This document shows positions 37,885 to 46,285 of a DNA stretch of 64,000 nt, piece after piece; the first letter of the stretch is position 1, and every line of letters starts with the position of its first letter. The notes under the pieces are model-generated. The model was given only the letters and a program-made list of their open reading frames with translations. It was not told the DNA's origin and did no database searches. Position numbers and translations under genes: made by a program. The stretch is from Bradyrhizobium agreste (GTDB lineage: Bacteria; Pseudomonadota; Alphaproteobacteria; Rhizobiales; Xanthobacteraceae), in assembly GCF_016031625.1 (NCBI RefSeq), contig NZ_JACCHP010000014.1:79261-143260 (forward strand), in the 5' to 3' direction.

Positions 37885-40449
37885 TCACGCCCGCTGCACG
37901 AAACTGTCCACGACCTTCTTCTCGCCGGCCTTGTCGAAGGCGATGGTGAGCTTGTTGCCGTCGATCTTGGTGACGCGGCCGTAGCCGAATTTCTGGTGGA
38001 AGACGCGGTCTTCCAGCGAGAATTCGGAGGTCGTGCCGGTGGATTTGGCGACCAGTTCGCCCTCGATGGTCAGCGGCCCGCGGCGGCGGGAGGAGAAGCT
38101 GCCGAAGTCCGGTCCGGATGACGAGGAGGACGAGAACGTCGCGGCTTCTTCCTCGAAACCGCCGCTCCTGCCGCCGCCCCGATTCCGGTTCGCCTGCGCC
38201 CGCTGCCAGCCCGGGGTCGAATAGCTGGAGCCGAACGCCTCCATGTCGTCGAAGCGCGAGGCGCCGTAGCCGCCGCTGCCGCCCCATCCGGAGCCGCCCT
38301 TGGATTCCGTGATCTCGACATTGGCCGCCGGTAATTCGTCGAGGAAGCGCGACGGGATCGTGGTCGACCAGGTGCCGTGGATCCGGCGATTGGTCGCGAA
38401 ATAGATCTTTGCACGGCGGCGGGCGCGCGTCAGGCCGACATGGCCGAGCCGGCGCTCTTCCTCGAGGCCGGCGCGGCCCTGCTCGTCCAGCGTGCGCTGG
38501 CTCGGGAACAGGCCTTCCTCCCAGCCCGGCAGGAACACGTTGTCGAATTCGAGGCCCTTGGCCGAATGCAGCGTCATCAGCGACACCGCATCGTCCTCGG
38601 CGCCGCCCTCGCGGTCCATCACCAGCGAGATGTGCTCCAGGAATCCTTGCAGGTTCTCGAACTCCTCCATCGAGCGCACCAGCTCTTTCAGGTTCTCCAG
38701 CCGGCCCGCGGCATCCGCCGAGCGGTCCTTCTGCCACATCTCGGTATAGCCGCTCTCGTCGAGCACGATCTGGGCGAGGTCGGTATGCGCGGTGACCTCG
38801 CGCTGGGCGCGCCAGCGGTCGAACTGCGCAATGAGGTCGCGCAGCGAGCCGCGCGCCTTCGGCTTCAGCTCGTCGGTCTCGACCACGGCGCGCGCCGCCT
38901 CGAACAGGGGAATGCGGCGCTTGCGGGCGTGGTCGTGCAGCATCTGCACCGTGGCGTCGCCAAGCCCGCGCTTCGGCGTATTGACGATGCGCTCGAAGGC
39001 GAGATCGTCGGCCGGCGAATTGATGACGCGCAGATAGGCCAGCGCGTCGCGGATTTCGGCGCGCTCGTAGAAGCGCGGGCCGCCGATGACGCGGTAGGGC
39101 AGGCCAAGCGTGACGAAGCGGTCTTCGAACTCGCGCATCTGGTAGGAGGCGCGCACGAGAATGGCGATCTCGTTGAGCTTCTCGCCCTGGCGCTGCAGCT
39201 GCTCGATCTCCTCGCCGATGCCGCGCGCTTCCTCTTCCGAATCCCAGGAGCCTGTGACCGTGACCTTCTCGCCTTCGACGTCCTCGGTGCGCAGTGTCTT
39301 GCCGAGCCGGCCTTCGTTGTGCGCGATCAGGTGCGAGGCGGCGGCGAGGATGTGGCCGGTGGAGCGGTAATTGCGCTCGAGGCGAATGACCTTGGCACCG
39401 GGGAAATCGTGCTCGAAGCGAAGAATGTTGTCGACCTCGGCGCCGCGCCAGCCATAGATCGACTGGTCGTCGTCGCCGACGCAGCAGATGTTTTTGACGT
39501 GGGACTTTTCGTTCGCAGCGGGCAGCGCAACATCATCATTGTCGTCATCACCGGGCCGACGCGAAGCGTCGAGACCCGGTGATCCATCTTGCAAAGAATC
39601 GATGGATTGCCGGGTCAAGCCCGGCAATGACGAGTTGGAAGACGGCGCCTGCGACAGCAGCCGCAGCCACAGATATTGCGCGACGTTCGTGTCCTGGTAC
39701 TCGTCGACCAGGATGAACTTGAAGCGTTGCTGGTACTGCCGCAAGATATCCGGCTGCTCGCGGAAGATGCGGATGTTCTCCAGCAGGAGATCGCCGAAAT
39801 CGGCCGCGTTCAGGATCTTCAGCCGCTCCTGGTAGCTCGCATAGAGCTTGCCGCCCTTGCCGTTGGCGAACATCGCGGCTTCGCCCGACGGCACCTGCGC
39901 TGGGTTCAGGCCGCGGTTCTTCCAGCCGTCGATCAGGCCGGCCAGCATCCGCGCCGGCCAGCGCTTCTCGTCGATGTTCTCGGCCTGGAGCAGCTGCTTG
40001 AGCAGCCGGACCTGGTCGTCGACGTCGAGCACGGTGAAGTTCGACTTGAGCTGCGCCAGCTCGGCATGGATGCGCAGGATGCGGCCGCCGATGGAGTGGA
40101 AGGTGCCGAGCCACGGCATGCCTTCCACGGCGTGGCCCAGCATCTGGCCGAGCCGGTGCTTCATCTCGCGCGCGGCCTTGTTGGTGAAGGTCACCGACAG
40201 GATCTCGGCCGGGCGGGCGCGGCCCTGGCTCAGGATATGGGCGATGCGCGTGGTCAGCACGCGGGTCTTGCCGGTGCCGGCGCCGGCCAGCACCAGGACC
40301 GGGCCGTCCAGCGTCTCCACCGCCTCGCGCTGCTCCGGATTGAGCCCGGCGAGGTATTTCGGGCCCACCGAGGCGCGCGCACGCGCGGCGATGCCGCCGG
40401 CTGCGGGCTGGTGGTCGGGTACGGCTGTGATCTTGCTCGGCTCGGTCAT
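37885..40449 (-). CDS. uvrD: UvrD/PcrA-type ATP-dependent DNA helicase
   Basis: A 3-to-5-prime superfamily I helicase of 854 residues, used in mismatch and nucleotide excision repair. Walker A AGAGTGKT (residues 55-62), motif II ILVDEYQDTN, motif III DDDQSIYGWRGAE, LERNYRSTG and motif VI GLTRARRRAKIYFATNRRI are intact. Residues about 273-303 (SSLPGLTRQSIDSLQDGSPG and the following 11) are encoded by a palindromic intergenic-type element and fall between LWLRLLSQAP and NICCVGDDDQS. A Gly/Ser-rich linker and a C-terminal KxGxG/Tudor-like end (FGYGRVTKIDGNKLTIAFD) follow. ATG 40449 is the preferred start. Confidence 0.95.
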   Translation of the reverse strand: MTEPSKITAVPDHQPAAGGIAARARASVGPKYLAGLNPEQREAVETLDGPVLVLAGAGTGKTRVLTTRIAHILSQGRARPAEILSVTFTNKAAREMKHRLGQMLGHAVEGMPWLGTFHSIGGRILRIHAELAQLKSNFTVLDVDDQVRLLKQLLQAENIDEKRWPARMLAGLIDGWKNRGLNPAQVPSGEAAMFANGKGGKLYASYQERLKILNAADFGDLLLENIRIFREQPDILRQYQQRFKFILVDEYQDTNVAQYLWLRLLSQAPSSNSSLPGLTRQSIDSLQDGSPGLDASRRPGDDDNDDVALPAANEKSHVKNICCVGDDDQSIYGWRGAEVDNILRFEHDFPGAKVIRLERNYRSTGHILAAASHLIAHNEGRLGKTLRTEDVEGEKVTVTGSWDSEEEARGIGEEIEQLQRQGEKLNEIAILVRASYQMREFEDRFVTLGLPYRVIGGPRFYERAEIRDALAYLRVINSPADDLAFERIVNTPKRGLGDATVQMLHDHARKRRIPLFEAARAVVETDELKPKARGSLRDLIAQFDRWRAQREVTAHTDLAQIVLDESGYTEMWQKDRSADAAGRLENLKELVRSMEEFENLQGFLEHISLVMDREGGAEDDAVSLMTLHSAKGLEFDNVFLPGWEEGLFPSQRTLDEQGRAGLEEERRLGHVGLTRARRRAKIYFATNRRIHGTWSTTIPSRFLDELPAANVEITESKGGSGWGGSGGYGASRFDDMEAFGSSYSTPGWQRAQANRNRGGGRSGGFEEEAATFSSSSSSGPDFGSFSSRRRGPLTIEGELVAKSTGTTSEFSLEDRVFHQKFGYGRVTKIDGNKLTIAFDKAGEKKVVDSFVQRA
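39543..39632. repeat. Palindromic element (family D) inserted in frame within uvrD
   Basis: A 90-bp segment with outer arms CGTCATCACCGGG / CCGGCAATGACG, inner GATCCAT / ATGGATTG, and a small hairpin GACGC-GAAG-CGTC. The right half, TGCCGGGTCAAGCCCGGCAA, is the same design as the intergenic element at 29778-29863. Its length is exactly 30 codons and it is read through without a stop. Confidence 0.85.
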
Positions 40450-40693
40450 GCGAATCATCGGCCCCACGATGGCACCGCGGGGTGGTGGAAGGGAGCCTTC
40501 TTAACAGGGATTGATGCCTATATGGGGCGCCGGGCAGGTTTTTCCACGTGCGCCGCAGGCCGATTTGTTCCAGCACGGGCCGCGAATTTCGCTTCCCCTG
40601 GAGCCGGAACCATCGTTCTCGCGTCGAGATTGTCAGGGCAGGTGGCGCGGCCAGCCGCGTCGATCGCAGACAACATCAAGACGAGGTTTGACC

Positions 40694-40864
40694 ATGCTAG
40701 GCTGGGTTGTGACGTTTCTGGTTATCGCACTGATCGCCGGCATCCTGGGCTTCGGCGGCGTCGCCGGCGCTTCGATCGAGATCGCCAAGATCATCTTCTT
40801 CATCGCAGTCGTTCTGTTCCTGGTTTCGGCCGTCGTCGGCTTGGCGCGCCGCAACAGGGTATAG
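40694..40864 (+). CDS. DUF1328 small membrane protein
   Basis: A 56-residue protein with two hydrophobic helices: MLGWVVTFLVIALIAGILGF then GGVAGASIEIAKIIFFIAVV and a basic end ARRNRV. This is the YtjA/DUF1328 pattern of tiny inner-membrane proteins, often stress- or sigma-factor-controlled, with no known biochemical role. ACGAGG precedes the ATG by 6-7 bases. Divergent from uvrD. Confidence 0.9.
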   Translation: MLGWVVTFLVIALIAGILGFGGVAGASIEIAKIIFFIAVVLFLVSAVVGLARRNRV

Positions 40865-40875
40865 CGCTGTGTGTC

Positions 40876-41008
40876 GACCTCTCCCGTAGGGAGAGGTCGG
40901 ATCGCATCGAAAGATGCGATCCGGGTGAGGGGTTGCAGTCTCAGTGAGCGCTGCGGCCCCTCACCCGGATTGCTTCGCAACCCGACCTCTCCCCAACGGG
41001 GAGAGGTG
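40876..41008. repeat. Palindromic dispersed element, family F, copy 3
   Basis: Starts with GACCTCTCCC-GTA-GGGAGAGGTC, continues with GATCGCATC-GAAA-GATGCGATC and CCGGGTGAGGGG / CCCCTCACCCGG, and ends with ACCTCTCCCC-AAC-GGGGAGAGGT. Closest to 18133-18273. Fills the gap between the DUF1328 gene and the thioesterase gene. Confidence 0.88.
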
Positions 41009-41037
41009 AACCACAAGCGGCAGACGGCACCTGAAAG

Positions 41038-41544
41038 CTATTTCTTCGAGGGCATCGCCACGCTGCGGCCGATGCCTACAGGGCGAGGCAAGGCGGCGTG
41101 CGCCTTGGTGATCGCCGCAATACGCTCGCTGATGTCGGGCGGAAACGGCGCGACGCGCCGCGCATTCATGTCCATGTGCAGCGACATGTTCTCGGAGGTC
41201 GCCGACAGCCAGCCTTCGCCCGCATGCCGCATCTCCTCGAACGTGTGCAGCCGCTTATCGTCGGCATCGAGCAGCCAGACGAAGATCTGCACGGGATCGC
41301 CGAAATGGATCTCGCGCAAGTACCGGACGTGGCATTCGGCGGTGAAGGTCGAGCCGCCGCGCTCCTTCATGTAGCCAGGCCCGATGCCGAGCTCGAGCCA
41401 CAGCTGGTCGATCGCGCGGTCGAACATCACGTTGTAATAGGCCATGTTGAGATGGCCGTTATAGTCGATCCATTGCGGCTCGATCTGCATGATCGAGGCG
41501 CGGAACGGCGCGGCGCTGGGCGTTGAGGCGGCAGTCTCCGGCAT
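41038..41544 (-). CDS. Hotdog-fold acyl-CoA thioesterase
   Basis: A 168-residue hotdog thioesterase of the 4-hydroxybenzoyl-CoA/YbgC type. Motifs: QWIDYNGHLNMAYYNVMFDR (catalytic Asp and Asn-Gly-His), then FTAECHVRYLREIHFGDPVQ and the strand VWLLDADDKRLHTFEEMRHA. Related rhizobial proteins are carnitine or acyl-CoA thioesterases; the substrate cannot be told. Cytoplasmic. Divergent from the D-lactate dehydrogenase-type gene. Confidence 0.88.
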   Translation of the reverse strand: MPETAASTPSAAPFRASIMQIEPQWIDYNGHLNMAYYNVMFDRAIDQLWLELGIGPGYMKERGGSTFTAECHVRYLREIHFGDPVQIFVWLLDADDKRLHTFEEMRHAGEGWLSATSENMSLHMDMNARRVAPFPPDISERIAAITKAHAALPRPVGIGRSVAMPSKK

Positions 41545-41629
41545 GTTTCCTTCCCAAGCTATGCGTCCGGTCGCTTGACTTGACCGGTTTAATGTCCTTT
41601 GCCACGGTTCTTCTGTCGGGAGGAATTCC

Positions 41630-43054
41630 GTGGGTACGACCATCACCAATAATCCGCCGCGGCCGGAGCCGAAAGCCCTCGCGAGCACGCTGGAGCAGCT
41701 TGCCGCACGCTTCGGCAACCGCCTCATCACCTCGCAGGCCGTGCGCGAGCAGCACGGCCATACCACCACTTGGATCCCCAACCAGCCGCCGGACGGCGTG
41801 GTGATGGCGCAGGAGACCGCCGATATCCAGGACGTGGTGCGGATCTGCGCGAAACATCGCGTGCCCGTCATCGCCTTCGGCACCGGCACCTCGCTGGAAG
41901 GCCAGGTCAACGCGCCCGCCGGCGGCATCTCGATCGACCTGCGCGACATGAACAAGGTGCTCGCGGTGCATGCCGAGGACCTCGACTGCGTGATCCAGCC
42001 CGGCGTCACCCGCAAGGCGCTGAACGAGCATCTGCGCGATCAGGGCCTGTTCTTCCCGATCGATCCGGGCGCGGACGCGTCCCTTGGCGGCATGGCCTCG
42101 ACCCGCGCCTCCGGCACCAATGCGGTGCGCTACGGCACCATGCGCGACAGCGTGCTGGCGCTGAAAGTGGTGCGCGGCGACGGCGAGATCATCACCACGG
42201 GCACGCGCGCCAAGAAATCGTCCGCGGGCTACGACCTGACGCATCTGTTCGTCGGCGCCGAAGGCACGCTCGGCATCATCTCGGAACTGACCATCCGCCT
42301 GCGCGGCATCCCCGAGACGATCGCGGCCGGCGCGGTGTCGTTCGAGACCGTGCACGGGGCCTGCGAGGCCGTGATCCTGGCGATCCAGACCGGCATTCCC
42401 GTGGCGCGCATCGAGCTGCTCAATGCCGCGCAGGTGAAGGCCTGCAATGCCTATTCGAAGCTGACGCTGCCGGAAACGCCGCTGCTCTTGCTGGAATTCC
42501 ACGGCAGCGAGATCGAGGTCGCCGAGCAATCCAAGGCGTTCGGCGAGATCGCGAAGGAATGCGGCGGCGGCGATTTCTCCTGGACGACCAAGCCGGAGGA
42601 CCGCACCAAGCTTTGGCAGGCGCGGCACGACGCCTACTGGTCGGTGAAGGCGCTGCGCCCCGGCGACAGCATCGGGGTAGTCGCGACCGACGTCTGCGTG
42701 CCGATCTCGCGGCTCGCCGACTGCGTCAGCGAGACCGAGGAGGATCTCAAGCGGCTCAATTTGCTGTCGCCGATCGTCGGCCATGTCGGTGACGGCAATT
42801 TCCACTGCTCGCTGGTGTGCGACACCAACGATGCCGACGAGATGGCGCGGGGCGAGGAGTTCATGCATCGTCTGGTCGAGCGTGCGCAGGCGATGGACGG
42901 CACCTGCACCGGCGAGCACGGTATCGGCCAGGGCAAGCAGAAATATCTCAAGGCCGAGCTCGGCCCCGAGGCGCTCGATGCGATGCGGGCGCTGAAGAAG
43001 GCGCTCGATCCGCTCAACATCTTCAACCCCGGCAAGATCGTGCCGGAGGCGTAA
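41630..43054 (+). CDS. FAD-binding D-lactate dehydrogenase family oxidase (GlcD/DLD type)
   Basis: A 474-residue flavoprotein that oxidises D-2-hydroxy acids. The PCMH-type FAD domain has VPVIAFGTGTSLEGQVNAPA, the ALNEHLRDQGLFFPIDPGAD stretch, SLGGMASTRASGTNAVRYGT and HLFVGAEGTLGIISELTIRL. The C-terminal domain has HVGDGNFH and CTGEHGIGQGKQKYL, the metal/substrate site of the DLD/GlcD group. Likely D-lactate or 2-hydroxyglutarate type substrate. Start is the GTG at 41630 with GGGAGGAA upstream. Confidence 0.92.
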   Translation: MGTTITNNPPRPEPKALASTLEQLAARFGNRLITSQAVREQHGHTTTWIPNQPPDGVVMAQETADIQDVVRICAKHRVPVIAFGTGTSLEGQVNAPAGGISIDLRDMNKVLAVHAEDLDCVIQPGVTRKALNEHLRDQGLFFPIDPGADASLGGMASTRASGTNAVRYGTMRDSVLALKVVRGDGEIITTGTRAKKSSAGYDLTHLFVGAEGTLGIISELTIRLRGIPETIAAGAVSFETVHGACEAVILAIQTGIPVARIELLNAAQVKACNAYSKLTLPETPLLLLEFHGSEIEVAEQSKAFGEIAKECGGGDFSWTTKPEDRTKLWQARHDAYWSVKALRPGDSIGVVATDVCVPISRLADCVSETEEDLKRLNLLSPIVGHVGDGNFHCSLVCDTNDADEMARGEEFMHRLVERAQAMDGTCTGEHGIGQGKQKYLKAELGPEALDAMRALKKALDPLNIFNPGKIVPEA

Positions 43055-43156
43055 GGCGGCGCGCTCAAGGGATCGGGAACTTTCGGCAATGTTGCCGGTT
43101 CCAATTCCCGCCAAGTTCCGATGCCTCAATGGCAGGGCTGTGCGCGGGAGGGTGCG

Positions 43157-44455
43157 ATGGTGCGACCGGTCGTTGGGTTTGCCGCAATGGTCTTTGCCTG
43201 CATGCTGGCGGGTGCGGCGCTGGCCAAGGGCGGACATGGTGGCGGACATGGCGGCGGCCATGGAGGCGGGCATGGCCATGGCCATCATGGCGGCGGCCAT
43301 TTCCGTGGGCACGGCGGCGGGCACGCGCATGGCGGCGGGCATCATCGCGCGATGCGGTTCACAACCGGTGCCCGACGTGGCGGCCCGAATTTCGGTCAGA
43401 TCCGCAATGCCGCGATCCGGCCGGCGAACTTCCGCAACGCCTGGAACGCCAGCGCATTCCGCAACGGCCGGCTGATCAGCAATCCGGCGGCCCGTGCGCA
43501 GATCGCCGCGGCGGCAGCGCTCGCCGGCTGGAGCGGTGCAAGCAGCGGATGGTGGCAACATCCCGGCGGCGGCTACGGCTGGGTCGGGCCGCTGTTCTGG
43601 CCGTTCGCCTATAACGACCTCTACGATTACACGATCTGGGGCGATGGCCTCGGCTTCTGGGGCTACGGCTATCCGGACATCTATGCCGGCATTTTCGGCC
43701 CCTATGGCTATGACCGCCTGTCGGCCTATGTGCCGCAGCAGCCGCAGGGACGGCGGCGGGCGCGCAGTGCGCCGCTCGATCAGCTCTGCGGCAGCGACCG
43801 CCGCGCCATCGTTGGCCTGCCGATCGATCAGATCGCAGCCACGGTGCAGCCGACCGATGCGCAAGGCGCGGCTCTCGATGCGCTCGGCAATGCCTCGGTC
43901 GACGCGGCAGCCTTGATCCGCACCTCCTGTCCGACGCAGGCCGCAGCGACGGCGCCCGGCCGACTCGCCGCCATGCAGCAGCGGGTCGAGGCGATGCAGA
44001 AGGGCGTCGACCTGGTCCAGCCTGCGCTCGAGGCGTTCTATGGTTCGCTCAACGACGAGCAGAAGGCGCGCTTCAATGCGCTCGCCGACGATCAGCGTCG
44101 TGCCACGGCATCGAACAATGCGGGCGGATCGTCGGTGCAGACTTGCAGCGCCTCCGCCGCGTTCGATTGGCCCGGCGCCACGATCGAGGACAGACTTCGT
44201 CCCAACGACACCCAGCGCGCGGCGCTCCAGGTGCTCCAGGACACCAGCGCCAAAGTCAGCGCATCGCTCAAGGCGGCCTGCGAGCCCAATGAGGTGATGA
44301 CGCCGCCGGCCCGCATGGCCGCGATCCGCAAGCGTCTCGACGTCATGCTGGACGGAATCAAGTCGGTGCGGGCGGCGCTCGATGATTTCTACGCCACGCT
44401 GAACGACGAGCAGAAGGCGCAGTTCGAGGCGATCGGCCCGCGCCGCATGTCCTGA
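43157..44455 (+). CDS. His/Gly-rich exported protein with LTXXQ-type repeats
   Basis: A 432-residue exported protein. Signal MVRPVVGFAAMVFACMLAGA is followed by a His/Gly-rich block (residues about 24-66, repeats such as GGHGGGHGGGHGH) that could bind metal ions. A middle section is rich in Tyr/Gly/Trp, then two similar modules of about 130 residues (CGSDRRAIVGLPIDQIAATV... LNDEQKARFNAL and CSASAAFDWPGATIEDRLRP... LNDEQKAQFEAI), each ending in a Spy/CpxP-like LTXXQ motif. Periplasmic metal or envelope-stress binding is the likely role. ATG 43157 is chosen because the signal starts there. Confidence 0.85.
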   Translation: MVRPVVGFAAMVFACMLAGAALAKGGHGGGHGGGHGGGHGHGHHGGGHFRGHGGGHAHGGGHHRAMRFTTGARRGGPNFGQIRNAAIRPANFRNAWNASAFRNGRLISNPAARAQIAAAAALAGWSGASSGWWQHPGGGYGWVGPLFWPFAYNDLYDYTIWGDGLGFWGYGYPDIYAGIFGPYGYDRLSAYVPQQPQGRRRARSAPLDQLCGSDRRAIVGLPIDQIAATVQPTDAQGAALDALGNASVDAAALIRTSCPTQAAATAPGRLAAMQQRVEAMQKGVDLVQPALEAFYGSLNDEQKARFNALADDQRRATASNNAGGSSVQTCSASAAFDWPGATIEDRLRPNDTQRAALQVLQDTSAKVSASLKAACEPNEVMTPPARMAAIRKRLDVMLDGIKSVRAALDDFYATLNDEQKAQFEAIGPRRMS

Positions 44456-44468
44456 AAGAGCCGGGGAG

Positions 44469-44840
44469 ATGAAGTGGTTTGCAAGGCCGGCACCGGCTGA
44501 CATCTGGGACGAGCCGATCCAGGGGCCGATCGGCGACATCGAAGCAGCCGACCGAATCCGCACGATCTGCCAGGCTGCGAAGGCGAGCGCCGAAAGCGTC
44601 GGAGGTTCAGCGCAGGCTAGCACGCGGGAGCGCGCGCGTTATGAACGCGCGGCCCGCGTCGCGATGGAGATTGCGATGAAGATCTCCGATGATTTGATGC
44701 GCGACGATGCGGTGCGCCGCATCGTCGATCTCTGCATGAAGGCCGACGACATCAAGACGGCGCAGATCCTCTATCGCGCCGTGCAGGCGATCTGGCTCCG
44801 TGAGGCCATACTGAAAGATCATCCCGCGCTCGGGCGGTGA
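44469..44840 (+). CDS. Conserved-looking protein, 123 aa
   Basis: A 123-residue helical protein: MKWFARPAPADIWDEPIQGP, a long helix with RERARYERAARVAMEIAMKI, then VRRIVDLCMKADDIKTAQIL. No signal peptide, metal site or fold is recognised. It starts 13 bases after the LTXXQ gene stop on the same strand, so it is probably in the same transcript. Function unknown. Confidence 0.7.
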   Translation: MKWFARPAPADIWDEPIQGPIGDIEAADRIRTICQAAKASAESVGGSAQASTRERARYERAARVAMEIAMKISDDLMRDDAVRRIVDLCMKADDIKTAQILYRAVQAIWLREAILKDHPALGR

Positions 44841-44867
44841 TAGGGTAGTCCGCTTCGTTGTCTGGGT

Positions 44868-45128
44868 CTATTGCTTGGGTGACGGCGCCTGCGCTGCCTT
44901 GAGTGCGCTCTTGCAGCCCTCCGAAAGCCGATCGAATTTGTCGATCATGCACTGCTTGATGCGCCCTGATCCGGGCATGATGCCAGAGCACAACGCCCGC
45001 ATGTCGGCAGTGCAGGCTTGGCGTATCTCCTGTCGCTGCGCCTGTGCGGAAGACGCAGATGCGGCCGCCGCTGTCAGCATTGCCGCGGCCGCGCGTCTCA
45101 ACTGATGCAAGCTTCGTGCTCTCACCAT
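44868..45128 (-). CDS. Small cysteine-rich repeat exported protein
   Basis: An 86-residue exported protein with a signal (RRAAAAMLTAAAASASSAQA) and one cysteine-rich repeat: RQACTADMRALCSGIMPGSG, RIKQCMIDKFDRLSEGCKSA. The pattern CxxDMxxLC ... IxQCMxxxxxxLSxGC is the cysteine-rich repeat also seen at 37085-37501. Convergent with the 123-aa gene; its start overlaps the upstream GCG_CRPN gene stop by 7 bases. Confidence 0.82.
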   Translation of the reverse strand: MVRARSLHQLRRAAAAMLTAAAASASSAQAQRQEIRQACTADMRALCSGIMPGSGRIKQCMIDKFDRLSEGCKSALKAAQAPSPKQ

Positions 45129-45403
45129 GCGCAGACCCTCCGAACGCCCAGGGGCGTGTCAGTCCACCAGCAGCGGCCGGCATGGGGAGGGATCACGTAG
45201 GCGTAAGGCCGATACGCATAGGGAATGGCGTCGCGCCGACACAGCCCCTTGGGGGTGAGGTGCCAACCGGGTCCGCACCCGCCGCTCGCCTTGGTCAAAT
45301 CGTCGGGAGCTGCGAGGTGCGGGGCGGGTGCAAAGCCATAGGCAGCCGAGCCGGCTGCCAGCGCGGTTAAGGCGGCCGCGACTATGATCGTCAGTCTTGG
45401 CAT
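45122..45403 (-). CDS. GCG_CRPN-type small exported protein
   Basis: A 93-residue exported protein: signal MPRLTIIVAAALTALAAGSA, then the hallmark GGCGPGWHLTPKGLCRRD and a Tyr/Trp-rich tail with a further cysteine pair (GRCWWTDTPLGVRRVCAW). The GCGxGxxxxxxGxCR pattern defines the GCG_CRPN motif of rhizobial secreted proteins, whose role is not known. It overlaps the following cysteine-rich gene by 7 bases. Confidence 0.82.
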   Translation of the reverse strand: MPRLTIIVAAALTALAAGSAAYGFAPAPHLAAPDDLTKASGGCGPGWHLTPKGLCRRDAIPYAYRPYAYVIPPHAGRCWWTDTPLGVRRVCAW

Positions 45404-45497
45404 TTGGATTCCATGTGCGGGTTGAATGATGCGAATATTTGCGGCCGCCGGCCGGACCTGGGGGCTGGAAATCAGCCGGCGGCCTTCGGCGCGCGGA

Positions 45498-45827
45498 TCA
45501 GTAGCGGTATCCGTAGAACGGATAGGCCACGACTGTGCCGCTACGCGTCACGCTGTTGCCGTACGGGCCGGTGGTGGTGCGCGTATAGTCGTAGGCGTGA
45601 GGGCCGACGCGCGCGATGCTGCCGGTTCGCGAGACCGTACCTCCGTTCGGTCCGGTTACGGAGATCGAGCGCGAGCAAGTGCCGCCGGCGCAGCCGCCGC
45701 TGGCGTTGCCGTAATAGGTGCCGCGCCGGGTCGTGACGGTGCCTGTGCGGACCCAGGCGTTTGCCTCAGATGCGCCGACCGCGGCCAGTGCGGCTGCGAG
45801 TGAGGCCGAAGCTAGGATACGTCTCAT
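45498..45827 (-). CDS. Exported Gly/Thr/Ser-rich small protein
   Basis: A 109-residue exported protein: signal MRRILASASLAAALAAVGAS (cleavage likely after ANA), then short repeats of the form TGTVTTRRGT, VTGPNGGTVSRTGSIARV and TTGPYGNSVTRSGTVVAYPF, with one cysteine pair (GGCAGGTC). The repeats suggest a beta-rich, possibly surface or matrix-type protein. GGGAGAAAC precedes the ATG. Function unknown. Confidence 0.75.
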   Translation of the reverse strand: MRRILASASLAAALAAVGASEANAWVRTGTVTTRRGTYYGNASGGCAGGTCSRSISVTGPNGGTVSRTGSIARVGPHAYDYTRTTTGPYGNSVTRSGTVVAYPFYGYRY

Positions 45828-45997
45828 CAGTTTCTCCCTCTAACGGGGTGCGCCAGCAACAGTCCCGCCGCACCGCATGGGGACAGCATTGCCGCGCTCC
45901 TTTGCCGTGATATTGCGGGCGAGCCTCGATTTGTAACGTTTTGTAACGCGGTGTGCCGCCGTATTGCCGCCGACGCATTGATCGATAGATCGCCGTC

Positions 45998-46270
45998 ATG
46001 GACAAGCGGACGATCATGATCGTGGACGATGATTGGGAGATCCGGCCGTTGCTGGCGGACCTTCAGACGCGCGAGGGCTACGCGACGATTTGCCTCGAAA
46101 ATGGCGCTGCGATGGATCGTGCGCTAATGCAGGCCAATCCCGATCTCATCTTGCTCGATATCATGCTGCCCGGCGAAGACGGGCTCTCGATTTGCCGTCG
46201 ACTGCGTGGCAGAGGCGGCGGTGCCCAACGCTTGAAGCGCGATGATGGGACATCACCGCGCTTCAGGTAA
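45998..46270 (+). pseudogene. Truncated response-regulator receiver
   Basis: A 90-residue frame starting MDKRTIMIVDDDWEIRPLLA with the acidic pocket and the phospho-acceptor Asp in LILLDIMLPGEDGLSICRRL. It loses the family pattern after the fourth helix (RGRGGGAQRLKRDDGTSPRF) and stops before the Thr/Ser and Lys of the receiver switch and before any output domain. OmpR-type regulators are about 230 residues. It therefore looks like a decayed remnant. It converges on the caspase-like gene with 15 bases between the stops. Confidence 0.75.
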
Positions 46271-46285
46271 GCCACGCGCCGCAGC

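Noticed and set aside
41459..44623. A 1054-codon minus-strand frame
   Set aside because: It covers the D-lactate dehydrogenase-type and LTXXQ genes with no domain of its own.
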